A DNA stretch of 64,000 nucleotides, taken from Artemia franciscana (Eukaryota; Arthropoda; Branchiopoda; Anostraca; Artemiidae). The position numbers and the translations under genes were made by a program. Under the pieces are notes generated by a model. The model was not told the DNA's origin and did not search any database. It saw only the letters and a program-made list of their open reading frames with translations. The DNA lies in assembly GCF_032884065.1 (NCBI RefSeq), contig NC_088880.1, positions 27,679,298-27,743,297 of the forward strand. Reading direction: 5' to 3'. Of the stretch, positions 40,423 through 50,784 are shown piece after piece (position 1 is the first letter of the stretch; the number at the start of each line of letters is the position of its first letter).

Positions 40423-43103
40423 CTATTGTAAAAGGAGATTATACCAATCGTGATCTACTATTTTAATATTGTGTCGTTTGATTACATTTTCAACTGCAAC
40501 ATGAGGGTCGGTTATGTGATACTTTTTAATGAGGATTGAGTTTCTGTACCAGGGAGGAAAACGTAGGAGGTATTTAGCAAAACGGAAGAAAAGCGCACGG
40601 ATTTTAGACAATTCAGCCTTCGAGAATAGTTTCCAAAATGGTGCCAGGTACAGAATATGAGGTAAAACAGTAGCGTTATATAGGCTGGCAAGGAGGGGGC
40701 GGCTAAAACGGAATTTAGCAGAGACTATGGAAGCATACGAGCCGGAGATTCGTCGATTGAGGTGTTTGATCAGTAGAAGACGTGTATACCTTAGAGACGA
40801 GCCAATAGGGACTCCGAGGTAATTTATGTGGTCAGCACGTGTGGTGTTTTTTGCCAATTGAAGAGAACTATCTTGGTTTTCTCAGTGTTAAAACTGAGGC
40901 CAAGTTTTAAATATTCGGTATTAAGCGTTTTAAAAATGTCAGAAGCTTTTTGCAATGTTCTACTTAAGTTCAAGACGTCGTCGGCGTAGCATACTAAGGA
41001 GGTGTCTATAGAGGAAAGAATGCATGAGGTTGGGCATTTATCTTGTGCTTGAAGAACATAATTATTGATCAAATGAGGGGAGGAGACAGCTCCCTGGCGG
41101 GCACCCTTCAAAACGGGGATCAACTTTTCATGAGGCCGGGGAGGCAAATTTTTGTCGGGAGGAAGCTTTAGGCGAATGGACAGCCTCGAGTACATATCAC
41201 GTATGGATCGAACTATGTAGGGATTCAGACCTCATTGTGAAGCTTTTAATAACATTGCAGCGTGTATGAGTGAATCGAATGCACGGCTGATGTCATGACT
41301 AGCTAAGGCTATGCTCTCTCCAGAAAAATCCGCACCGAGTAGCACACTCACCACAGCCGTCAAGGCATCAGCACAACCAGTGCGGCGCTTAAATCCAAAT
41401 TGACGTGACGGGGTGTAGCATTAATAAAGTTCATTAATAAATAGAAGCTCGAATAGTTTATATAAAGATGTGGTGACTGTAATGGGGCGGAAAAACGAGC
41501 ATTTGATTTCATTTTTCCCTTTCTTCGGAATGGGGGTAAGATCCCCTACACAGAAAGATGAGAGAACAACACCTTGCGTGAAGATCATCTGCATAAGAAG
41601 CGAAAGATGCATAGCGAGAACCGAACCACCATGTTTAATATGGATAGCGCTAACACGGTCAATTCCGCAAGAAGACTTATTTTTCAACCGACGAATTTTC
41701 TTGAATTCGGACTCTAAACTGACAACAAAATCACCGTGCGGAAGCTTATCAAGGAACTCATCCAATTCTCTCTCGTACATGTCTTCAAGCTGGGGGTTAG
41801 GAGCAGCAAATTCACTCGCATAATAAGAATACCAATCCTTGACGGGGATTTCAGACGGCGACAACAGAGGGGTAGGCTTTGCCAAAGATACAGACTTGAA
41901 AAGAAAATTTCGATCCTGTATTGCACGGGCGGAATAGCTGTCAACGAGAGATTTGCGGTGGAGGGAGAGCGCCTTATAGAATCTACGCTTCGTAGTCAGT
42001 CTGATGCTATTAATGGTACCAGATCTTGGGAGCCCACAATCTTTCCATACCGAAAACCAGAATTTTGCTCGATGACAAGCGGCCACCAGCGAATGATTTT
42101 CGGGCCATTTTTGTACTACTCCTTTACGAACTTTTACTTTAGGTACCGCTAACCTCTCAGCATGAAGGAGAGCGTGACAAATTTCAGTACAATAAATATT
42201 GAGACAAATTCGGACTTCTTCTTTAGAGAGATCTTTCGGTTTTTGGAAGAGATTAAAGGGAATACGGATTTTATTAAGAATTTCTTCTGTCGCCAGAGCA
42301 AATAGTTGCTTATCAGCCTTAAGCCAATCAAGACGAAATTTAGGCTGTTGAGTTTTCTGACGGGTTTGATGACCATTCGAAGAGACAATATGTACAGAAG
42401 ACGAGACAGGAAGGTGGTCAGAAATTTGATAGTCCGTTACTATCCTAACATTTTGAACAGTTAAATTATGAGAAATGGCAACCTGGTCTAGATTTGACAC
42501 ACTGGAGGAGCTGCGAATATATGTAAAATCCCTATCTTTTCCTACCATAGCAAGGTAATCACCAAAAAGATTCTTAATCAAAGAGGTACGAGATGAATGT
42601 AGAGAAGAAATCTCAGAAAGGTTGCAGTTGAAATCTCCAATTACTACACAAGAAAAATCCTGGCGCTTAATTTTAGATATACATGAATTTAGTTTCTCAC
42701 AAAACAGTTCAAAAAGACGTTCTGAACGCTCATCTTTATAATCTGTTGGCAAATACACGTTAATAAATACACAACTTTCAATTCGTACTGCGAGAAAATT
42801 GTCAGACTTTTCGAATAGACTGGACAGAACACATGACCGAACAAGTTTAGCTAGGCCTCCTGAAGGTCTTCCTCGGCTGCCGCTCTGTTTAGCTGGGACT
42901 TTGTAGGCCTTCGTGGTATGATTCAGTTCTAGCAGGTTTTCACTTTGCATGGTAATAAACTGCTCTTGAATGCACACTACATCATGTTCGACACTTAAAT
43001 CACTAAGGATCGGAAGCTTCTCAATGAACGAGACATTGATGTTCCATGAAATGAAGCTATAGCACTTGCTCATGATTTCTGTAGTTGCCTGTTTTTGGGA
43101 CAA
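40423..43103 (-). pseudogene. Non-LTR ORF2: AP-like endonuclease and reverse transcriptase
   Basis: About 890 codons. Endonuclease (about residues 10-235): S-W-N-I-N, VVCIQEQF, VVIGDFNCNL and QISDHLPV carry the Asn, Glu, Asp-Asn and Asp-His catalytic residues. RT (about 460-790): KNKSSCGIDRVSA, FRPITVTTSLYKLFE, RQFGFKRRTGCADAL, SHDISRAFDSL, GARQGAVSSP and SLVCYADDVLNLS, so the catalytic Asps are intact. Lesions: in-frame TAA at 41421-41423, in-frame TGA at 41232-41234, and a slip in the A6 run at 40847-40852 that moves the thumb (INYLGVPIGSSLRY onward) to another frame. It would nick target DNA and copy the element RNA. Clade not certain; the I/Jockey group is likely. Confidence 0.9.
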
Positions 43104-44155
43104 CTAATTCTGTAGCAGGTATGACCCGGCACTTTACACTCTACACAAAAAGAAAGTTTTGAGCAGGGAGCTTCGCGTGTGGAAATGTGCTCATGCGAGC
43201 CATATTTTGAACATGTTGATGGATTTTCACAGTTGGAAGCTTGATGGCCTATCCTGTGGCAGTTAAAACAGCGGCGCGGAAGGAAGACAAATTCTTGGGC
43301 TTGTAATCGTTCGTAGCCAATTCTAACCGAGTTTTCAAGGAAAACTTCAAGATCACTCCGTGTCTGAAAATATACTTTATATGTTCTCGACTTTCCACAC
43401 TGGGTTACCTTCGTACATTTTGGTATTAATTCTTCCAGCTTCGAGTGATCGATATCCTCCGGCACGCGCTTGACCACGCCGATATAAGCAGATTCTTTTA
43501 ATGAGGCATTTAAACTTGGGCTTCATGTTTTCATAGTTTCAACTATTTTTGTGGCTGTTGTCTTAGTTCGAACGACAAGTTTCCACTCGTTTTTGGTGCA
43601 CTTTAATTCCGTAACGTCTTCCACAGAGTTCTGGCACATGGAGTCCAAGAAAACCATGCGTTCGTTTGGGCCTTTAAGGTCAGTTGGTGGATTTTTCACC
43701 AGAACAGCGTATGACGGCTTTGAGGGGGGTGCACAATTTAAGGATTGCTGAGAGGGCTTAGGCAGGCTCATTTGAGGGTGGGTTAGCGTTGCTAGAGCAC
43801 CGTCCAACTTCCTAGACATTTTGTTTATTTTAGAAATAGCTGTGGCGCTAACGGCATCGCCTATTGCGGGAACTTTACAGGGGCTGAATATCACGAATTT
43901 AGGAATGTTCACTTTTTGCTTCGCAGCGTTTACTAAGGTTTTCGACATTTCGAGAATATTGTCCTCATCTTTGGCACGGATTACTACTCTATTAGGCTCA
44001 TTAAGTTCTGTATGGAGAATTCGTTTAGCTAGTATAATTGTCTCATGGTCGTAGTAGCCTACCGCTGATTTGATAATTGATTCCATTTTAATGCCATTGT
44101 TAAGCGCTCTGCTAATGAAGTTCAATACTGCATTTAATATCAGTTTCTCACCCAT
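43070..44155 (-). pseudogene. Non-LTR ORF1 protein with zinc knuckles, one in-frame stop
   Basis: From ATG 44155 the frame runs 210 codons, meets TGA at 43523-43525, then continues in the same frame (SPSLNASLKESAYIG and on) for 150 codons to 43070. Full length would be about 361 residues. The first half has helical LILNAVLNFISRALNNG and a proline-rich linker before KPSYAVLVKNPP. The second half has CFNCHRIGHQASNC (C-x2-C-x4-H-x4-C), a damaged second knuckle CSKYGSHEH.. (second Cys replaced by Tyr) and a third, CVECKVPGHTCYRISC. It is an RNA-binding, RNP-forming protein. CGA-to-TGA decay is the simplest reading; readthrough is not excluded. Confidence 0.85.
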
Positions 44156-44359
44156 CTTACGAGTCCCAAAGAAAATCCAAAAGCATAGTCCGTTAAACCG
44201 GTTCTGACGTCAAAATCTTGATAGTTATTGTAGGTCAGAAATTCACTGTAGGTACTTATCAAGTTCAAAGTCCCAAGGTATTTGATATTTAAGTATCGAT
44301 TTCAAATTCACGTAGTAAAAATGTCAATAGCAAATAAATCTAAACAATCGGATAAATAA

Positions 44360-44441
44360 TGTCTCTAGGGAAATCACACAGGTTGAAGCCTTATAATAAA
44401 TGTCTCTAGGGAAATCACACAGGTTGAAGCCTTACTCAATT
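44360..44441. repeat. 41-bp tandem duplication
   Basis: TGTCTCTAGGGAAATCACAC and the following AGGTTGAAGCCTTA occur at 44360 and 44401, perfect over at least 34 bases. Confidence 0.95.
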
Positions 44442-46074
44442 GAAAGGTTAATATCCAAAAAGAGGTGTTTACTGAACGAACTCTGAATGAAGACTGTTTA
44501 TTCTCGTAGGCTGTCACTAAAATAAAATCGGGAACAGAAGAAAAAGAGGTTGAAAAAAAACAAAAAAACAACCACAAAATAGCAGTTATAAAATTGGAAA
44601 CAGGTCATCTTTTTCATTTTTTTTTGTATGAACGGAACAGAAAGAGATACTTTGAAAACAGAGCAGAAACTGAAAAGAGAAACGGTGCCCATGCTTAATT
44701 CAGCTGTAAATGTCCATTGATGTATATTTAATGAACCAGTATAACCATATATCAATTAAACGATACTGTTTACTTACTTTTTTCAGTTGTGGTAAAGAGT
44801 GTCACCGTATGTTGAAAACACTAAAAGTTCCAAAGAACTTTAACAGGGTCTATTGAAAAAGTCAGGAATTGAGAGCACTGATGGTGGTAGTATGTTATTA
44901 GGAGAGAAGAAGAGACCCACCGACAACCAATGCGTTACCAATAGTCTGTTACGATGTAAAATTTAAGGTAGTAGTCTTTATTTTTTGGATAACTTTTGAA
45001 TCACAATTGGGTGTCTTAGATCTTAAAAAAGGGTATGAACTTTTTTTGGCAACTTGATTGAGAGTTGAAACTGAATAAAACGTAATTGGCTTGTAATCTT
45101 ATCTTTTTTTTTATATTACCAAATTAAATAAAATTGCAGCTGGTACCATTTTTTACTATTGTCTCGGAAGAGAATTTATACTATTTGTATTTAGATTGGA
45201 CAGTAAGGGGAGGATACCATGTATTAACAAGTGTAATCACTTATAACTTTGAGAATCAACCTCAATTTAGGAGTTTGTTTTATCTAAGGATAACGCCACC
45301 AGAGGATAGGCTATTTTTGAAATAGTTGGTGGAATTCTTTATGCAATTACAACTTGAAATGAAAGTGAACGCTTTGTTGGGCTGACACAGAGAGTGTGAA
45401 CGAAGAGAGGAGAGTAAGGGAGTCCGAAATGATCTTGAACCTTTTTTCCTTTAATTAAACGATAATATTCAATTTTAATGCCTCCATGTCTGAAGGATAG
45501 AAGTCACAAAATATTCCATTAAATAAAAAATATAAAATTACTAGGGTATTATTTGGTGCAAATTTGCCCTTCGTCTCACAGTCAGTAGGATAATATACAT
45601 GGCTAACTTAACTTATCTTACAATACCGTAAGTTAACTGACAGTTCGAATTTTCAAGTATTGAAATTTTTATTTCAAAGAAGTTTTTATTTTACAAATAA
45701 GTTTTAAATAAATGCAAAGGCCATCTAGTTAAGATTATCATTGTTAAAATAACTATTACACGCCCGGCTGGCCCTATTTCGTATTTTGGGCTTAAAACAA
45801 AAGATAGAATAATATGTAGAGGTTTGAAGATGCTTACATATTTAAAAATGGCACATAAATTTACCGTCGTTTTAGGAAATTTGTCGAAAAATAACAGTTA
45901 AATAAAAAATTATAAAACATTTATATACAATTACGGCTTGTAGCTTGTCATGTTAACTAAAACAAATAAGACAGCTAAATTGAAAAAGGGTCAATTAAAG
46001 CATAAAAAGGAACAAAATAATGAATTTCAAGCAGTAATAGTTAATATTGACGAAGACCACACTGCCTTTCCATA
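44442..46074. other. Non-coding stretch, no gene seen
   Basis: AT-rich. The frames at 44374-44755 and 45134-45325 are low-complexity or lack motifs. Confidence 0.5.
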
Positions 46075-46190
46075 ATACAAATACAGCAGAGAGAATAATG
46101 AGGACTTTTTTTTTCACAAAACAGTGAATGAACAAAACGTATTTGAATATTTCGGCCCTATATCTAAGGGCCGTCATCAGCAAAGAAAAT
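46075..46190 (-). repeat. Terminal repeat of the Penelope-like element, 3-prime side
   Basis: On the minus strand: the ribozyme-like motif, then GTTCATTCACTGTTTTGTG, an A-run, GTCCTCATTATTCTCTCTGC and TGTATTTGTA. The right-hand copy has the same landmarks on the plus strand, so the pair is inverted. Confidence 0.85.
46138..46184 (-). ncRNA. Hammerhead-ribozyme-like motif
   Basis: On the minus strand: CTGATGA (complement at 46174-46180), a 6-bp helix GGCCCT/AGGGCC closed by a 7-nt loop, GAAA (46150-46153), then TAT TCAA ATAC. These are the invariant core strings of a hammerhead ribozyme in the right order, with a very short stem III. One extra C lies between CTGATGA and the helix compared with the strict consensus. 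Hammerheads are known in terminal repeats of Penelope-like elements (established knowledge), so the location strongly supports the call. Activity is untested. Confidence 0.6.
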
Positions 46191-46554
46191 AATACAAAAA
46201 AAAACACTTACAATAAAAGTTCTTGGTTGAAAATCTGTTTTTTAAATTAGCCTTGCCATCATTACTTCTTAAAGAAATGTTCAGCCAAGACTGTGTGATA
46301 AAAGCTAATTTTTCAAGCTAAAAAGGTTCATTCATTTCACTAACTGTATATATTAAACATTGAACTAACTTTTTATTGTGATGTTTGCCTTCTCCGCAGC
46401 TAATCTTTTAGTTTATTTGGGATTGAGCTTGTTTTTACTGGTTTCTATTTTTTGTTTTATTTTGGATTAAATTACTTTCTATAATTAATTTTGTGTAAAC
46501 AGGGTTGAGTGTGTTCTCACCCAAGTCGCTATTTAGGGATTAAAGAAAACCTCT

Positions 46555-46810
46555 ATTTAAGTTTAGTTTGATTTCGATTTCCTTGCGGACGGTTTGTTTG
46601 ATTCCTAGGTCACTGCTAATTTGAATTGTTTCGTCAAATAGAACATAATGGTTTGGATTTTCCAAAATATGATTGCTTAAAGCTGAATCGAAAGATATGG
46701 AGCTACTTTTAGATTTTAATGCTTTTTCAATACTTCTTTGTTTTGCTGTAATCTTGTTCCAAAATTTTTGTGGGTTCGACCAATGTAATAGTTTCCACAG
46801 CTACATTTGA
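46555..46810 (-). pseudogene. GIY-YIG endonuclease domain of the Penelope-like element
   Basis: The minus-strand frame reads CIKCSCGNYYIGRTHKNFGT and on through RLQQNKEVLKKH; the signature Y-Y-I-G-R with a preceding C-x-C is the GIY-YIG nuclease core of these elements. In neighbouring frames G-V-Y-Q just upstream and SNHILENPNHYVLFDE downstream complete the domain. Two or more frameshifts are present. It would nick the target DNA. Confidence 0.8.
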
Positions 46811-47079
46811 TACACCCCTCTTAGACGAGTAATTGGGGTTTTATCCTTACCAGAATTGAGAAGATTCATTATACTTAAGTTACTTGTGAAGACAACACGT
46901 AAATTATTTTTTAAACAAACTTTTTTCTGTTTTGAAGCAATTTTCGGGATATAAGGTAGGTAAATCATGCTTCTGGGTTTATTCGAATCATGTAATGGTG
47001 TGGGATTTAAGGCTTTAGAGGAATGTATCTTTAATCTCTGAGCAATAACATTATATATGAGAGAAATAGGCTACCCGTT

Positions 47080-48150
47080 GCCAAAAAGTATGTATGTAAT
47101 ACAATTTAATTCTTTTTAATATACGGCTCTGAATAAATATTAAGTACTCTATCCACAAGAGATATTACCACGCTTCTTTTAACCTATGGAGGATGGTTAG
47201 ATTTGAAGTGAAGATATCTATTATATTGCGTAGGTTTTCTGTAAATCGTAAAATCAAGTTTACTCACACTACGCTTAATCAATACATCTAGAAAAGGTAT
47301 TTTTCCATCTGTTTCGGTCTCTAGAAGGAATTGCAGGTTTCTATCGTAAACCTTTACGCTCTCGAAAACCTTATAAGTTCATTTTTGCCATAATTCCAAG
47401 CTTAAATTGCGTCGTCCATGAAGCGTCCTAAAAACACATGATTAAGAAAATTTGAATCCAGTGCCCAATTTTCGAGGTGCTCGACGAAAATATTTGCGAG
47501 TAGGCCTGATAGAGGTACTCCAACAGGAAGGCCCATTTTTTGTTTTTAATATGAATCTCGAAACTGAAAGTGCACGGAATATTTGCAATAATTTAACTAA
47601 ATGCATGAGAACATCAATGTCTAGACCTATTATTGGTGACTCTTCGATTAGATGATAATTGTTTCCAGTTTATTTTGTAGTAATTGCTCAGATTTTGAAA
47701 CATCATTACTAGTGTACATAGAAATTGTGTCAAAGCTGCGTAATATGGAATTTTCATAAATGTCTATCTGTTTCAATTTTTCTACAAGATCAACTGAATT
47801 TCTTATATAAAATTTTTGGGAGTAAAGCAATGGTTTAAATGCAGTGCTTAACCATTTTCCAATGTTAGAGGCAGGAGATTTTGTACTAGCTACAATAGGT
47901 CTTAGAGGGATGCCTTGTTTGTGCAATTTTGGTAATCCATAAAACTTTGAGGAAAAAACACCACGAGGGAGAAATTTATCTTCTCATTATCAAATTATTT
48001 ATCTTCAAATTATCAGATATTTATTTTGACTCTGCCATTTCCTTTCATGGGTTTTTAATGCTTTTATAAGTTTTTGAGCAAATTCATCAGTCTGGTCATG
48101 GGTTGATTTAACATAAGTGTTTGTATCATTTGAAAATGACAAATAATTTA
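47080..48150 (-). pseudogene. Penelope-like reverse transcriptase
   Basis: From 48150: LSFSNDTNTYVKSTHDQTDE, a small local duplication (TTATCTTCTCATTATCAAATT-like, 47978-48020), then FYGLPKLHKQGIPLRPIVAS, IGKWLSTAFKPLL, NSVDLVEKLKQI and ILRSFDTISMYT (first catalytic Asp region). Next come MGLPVGVPLSGLLANIFVEH and LGRFMDDAI, where the family normally has Y-V/M-D-D; here F-M-D-D keeps both Asps. It ends with blocks before the linker near 47080. Several stops and frameshifts occur. Confidence 0.85.
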
Positions 48151-49265
48151 TTGCGGAATATCAAAATAAACAATCGCAATATATAAAACTATAAATCAAA
48201 ATCAGTGGTGAAATCTTGGTGGAATGATTTCCTGTATCGCTGTGTTGCTCCGGGGTTGTATGGCTGTAGCTTGTTGCGGTGTCGGGTGTTATGCTTGTTT
48301 TGTGTAATATTCGGTGGTAGGATATTGCGATGCTTCTGTGATGAGAGAAGGCCATGTCCGAAGCCCATTAGAAGTTCGTGCCTCTTTGTTTCAAGCGTTG
48401 TTAGACCTAGCAGAACAAGACATTCTTCATAAGGTAACACTGTATCCCCCAAAGTCACCCGCAATGTACGCTTTTGTATTCCCTCAAGTTTATTAGTTTG
48501 ATCTTTTGTGAGACCTTTTTGTGATTTTTTGTAGAATTGGTCTCATGTTAGTTTTGTAGTAAGTAAGTATTGCATATTTGCTTAGATTGTACCGGCATAA
48601 TTTTGCCAAAGACCTTAGTAGAGGGATAATTTGAGAAATTAAATGTTTTATATGGTCGTCCCATGTCAATCTATCGTTAAAAATGACACCCAGAATTCTC
48701 ATTTTCCGAACTACTGGTGTACCCACTTCAGGTAAATCTGATACCCTATGTTTTAAAAATGAAATCCTCATTATTTCTGATTTCGTTCTATTTATGGTGA
48801 GTTTTTTTTGCCGAAAAATATCGCTCCAGTCTCGTTACCATTCCCTGTAGGTCTAGGATCTTATTCTGCTTCTGTAGTACTATCATTGTTAAGTCGTCTG
48901 CGAACTTTGCGCGGTCTTTCTGCCACTTAGCTATCCTGTTGCAAAGTACTAAGAATAGGGTAGGGCCTAGCTTAGTTCCCTGAAATATAACACATGTTAG
49001 GGTCGTTGTATTTGACATCTCGTTTTTGTATTTGGTCTACTGTTTTCGTTCAGATAGGAAACTTTCAACTATCTTGCCTTCCTGTCATCTGCTTGTTGAA
49101 GTTCAACAAATGCATCAATAGTTTCAAGGTGGGCTACTATTGTTTCAAAAATTTTTACAAGGTAGTAGCTTGTACTACATCCCTGTTGGAAGTGGTATTG
49201 TCGGGGGTCTATCATTTCGCCGAGTCCTTGTACTAGCCATTTAAAATGTGATGATAATGTCATTT
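48150..49265 (-). mobile_element. 5-prime-truncated non-LTR element nested in the Penelope-like element
   Basis: The Penelope-like coding is collinear on both sides (SKIQSHLND at 49270 and YLSFSNDTNTYV at 48140), while this 1.1-kb block encodes an unrelated RT. It is on the same strand as its host and ends after a C-terminal frame with a short 3-prime region of TATATTGCG..TTCCGCAATA type. A target duplication could not be fixed. Confidence 0.75.
48189..49263 (-). pseudogene. Nested non-LTR reverse transcriptase remnant
   Basis: Pieces in order: QYHFQQGCSTSYYLVKIFET, then an altered GTKLGPTLFLVLCN block, KFADDLTMIVLQ with the FADD catalytic box intact, RILGVIFNDRLTWDDHIKHL, and the C-terminal KLEGIQKRTLRVTLGD, YEECLVLLGLTTLETKRHEL and FTTDFDL end. 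The frames at 49263, 49018, 48771 and 48464 are separated by frameshifts. This fits the CR1/L2/Jockey group, different from the elements at 1.5 kb and 41 kb. Confidence 0.8.
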
Positions 49266-49740
49266 AAATGTGACTGAATTTTACTATCATAATCAGTTTT
49301 ATTCATATTTACTAAGGAGTTACTTTTATCAGCTTTAGTGATTATTATTAAGGAATCATTACAGAGTTCGTTCAAAACTTTTTTAGTCATATGATTTTTC
49401 AATTGCATTATTTGGAGAATTAGGAATCTTTAATGAAGTGTTGTAAATAGTGTTAATCAAACAAGTTAATCTAACTTTATCTGGGTTTGAAACAAGAGCA
49501 CTACATTTGTGGAGAGCGGATTCTAAAGATGCTACCAAGTCTGCAACTGGAACCTGTTTCCAGTTGGAACGGAAATCATGGTGGAATAAATTCCTTTCCA
49601 TCCTAACTATCTGCAAAAAATCATCAGTTGACAAATTCTGGAACAGAAAATTTCCTAGGAATTTACTTTCTGAGGAAATTATACGTCTTCTGTGCTTTTT
49701 GTCCTTAATAATATGATAGAATGTATTTTGCTATAATTTA
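49266..49740 (-). pseudogene. Penelope-like element N-terminal region
   Basis: The 49634-49383 frame plus its upstream extension gives FLFQNLSTDDFLQIVRMERN and VPVADLVASLESALHKC. After a frameshift near 49385 it reads LCNDSLIIITKADKSNSLVN and MNKTDYDSKIQSHLND. The T-K-A-D-K-S-N block is the conserved pre-RT motif of Penelope-like proteins. The coding is cut by the nested insertion right after HLND. Confidence 0.75.
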
Positions 49741-49824
49741 TGTGAACTGTAATTCTCGTAAAGTGTTTAAGTGAAAATTATGCCTTAAGGATTTAAGAAT
49801 ATTTTTATTCATTTATTCTATCTT

Positions 49825-49945
49825 ATTCTGATCACGGCCCTTAGATATAGGGCCAAAATATTCCAATAGGTTTTTTTCATTCACTGTCTTGGGAAAAAGT
49901 CCTCATTATTCTCTCTTCTGTAGTTGTATTTGTAGTAAATTAGTG
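49825..49945 (+). repeat. Terminal repeat of the Penelope-like element, 5-prime side, inverted
   Basis: On the plus strand CTGATCACGGCCCTTAGATA and TAGGGCCAAAATATTCC correspond to the ribozyme-like motif of the other repeat, with the core damaged in two places (CTGATGA to CTGATCA, and GAAA to AAAA). TTCATTCACTGTCTTGGGAA and GTCCTCATTATTCTCTC follow. The orientation is opposite to the left repeat. Confidence 0.8.
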
Positions 49946-50059
49946 GGAGGTTTTGTTAATATTTTGTGTGATATAAGGAAATTTTTTTCCTTTTTACAAG
50001 GAATCTGATTAAACAGAATGTTAAAGCTAGCAAAGGTTACGTTCACTTAAAGCCTCTGT

Positions 50060-50450
50060 AAAAATAAAATGGCAACAAAATTTGTCCATTGTTTACGTAT
50101 AGTATTTTTTTGGGACATGAATTGACATTTTTGAGGGGGGAGGACAACTCGGGGCTAGTTTTCACGGGGATAATTTCCTGTGTGGAGGGAAATTTCTAGT
50201 TGAAAATTTACACTGGGATAATTTAACGTAATTACTATTCAATTTGTTTTTATTTGTCTTACTTTCTCTTTGCCTAATCAATTTGGCAGGTAGAGATGTT
50301 CCAGGGGAATTGTTTAGAATTTTTTTTTTGAGCGTGTTTGGATTTTCAGGGAATAATTTTCTTGGAAGAGGAAAATTCTGGAGTGACTGGGAAAACGATT
50401 AGAACTAATATTATTTTTTGTATTTTTTTATAAGTATGCTAAAATGAATT
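50060..50450. repeat. Diverged fragment of family B
   Basis: The order of phrases (CCATTGTTTACGTATAGTA, GACATTTTTGAGGGGGG, TTTTCACGGGGATAATTTCC, TTACTTTCTCTTTGCC) mirrors 27935-28250 and 36545-36830 with substantial divergence. Confidence 0.6.
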
Positions 50451-50774
50451 TTTCAGGGTCAATCTTTTGACCCTGAAAAATTCGGGGTCAGGTTTTAATC
50501 ATCCAGAAGGAAATTTACAGGGGTGGAAATAATTTACGTGTGACGAACGTTCTATGGAGGATTTTCCTGTAAAAGCTAGACATTTTTCATGGAGCATGAG
50601 CCACATTTATCGGCCTTTAATCTATTTCTATACCAGGTTTGTGTCTGTGGTAGACTTGTCTTCCATTCAGCAAAAGGGTATGCCCAAATAATTGATAGTG
50701 AGGCAGTATGTCAAGTACTAAACAAGCCAAAACACAACATTTGGAATATGGTACCTAAGATTATACGGATCTGT
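50451..50774. other. No gene assigned
   Basis: Contains a doubled and inverted TTTTGACCCTGAAAAATTC / AATTTTTCAGGGTCAA pair (about 50450-50482). A plus-strand frame (50589 on) runs into the MITE and is not recognised. Confidence 0.4.
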
Positions 50775-50784
50775 GCTGGTTCCC

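Larger units (their letters stand above)
40245..44340 (-). mobile_element. Nearly intact non-LTR retrotransposon
   Basis: A two-ORF element on the minus strand: 5-prime region (about 44340-44156), ORF1 (44155-43070), ORF2 (43103-40423) overlapping ORF1 by 34 nt in another frame, and a 3-prime UTR ending in AAAT repeats (40245-40264). I count only three in-frame stops and one single-base slip over about 3.7 kb of coding, so this is the youngest-looking element in the window. ORF2 has endonuclease followed by RT and no recognisable RNase H. Confidence 0.9.
46075..49945 (-). mobile_element. Penelope-like retroelement with GIY-YIG endonuclease, interrupted
   Basis: On the minus strand, in order: an N-terminal region (49740-49270), a 1.1-kb foreign insertion (about 49265-48150), the RT (48150-47080), a linker, and a GIY-YIG endonuclease (46810-46555). 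Related repeats of about 115 bp sit at both ends in opposite orientation (46075-46190 and 49825-49945). Many frameshifts make it inactive. RT plus C-terminal GIY-YIG is the diagnostic layout of endonuclease-bearing Penelope-like elements. Confidence 0.9.

Noticed and set aside
41470-42388. Plus-strand frames of up to 138 codons and a 79-codon minus-strand frame over the ORF2 region
   Set aside because: They are shadows of the endonuclease/RT ORF2 on the minus strand, which has clear motifs in its own frame.
45134-45325. 63-codon plus-strand frame with Tyr-rich sequence
   Set aside because: No splice sites, motif or repeat support was found; the length is expected by chance in AT-rich DNA.
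50060-50450. Considered as a separate new element
   Set aside because: Its phrases follow family B in order, so it is better treated as a diverged family B fragment.
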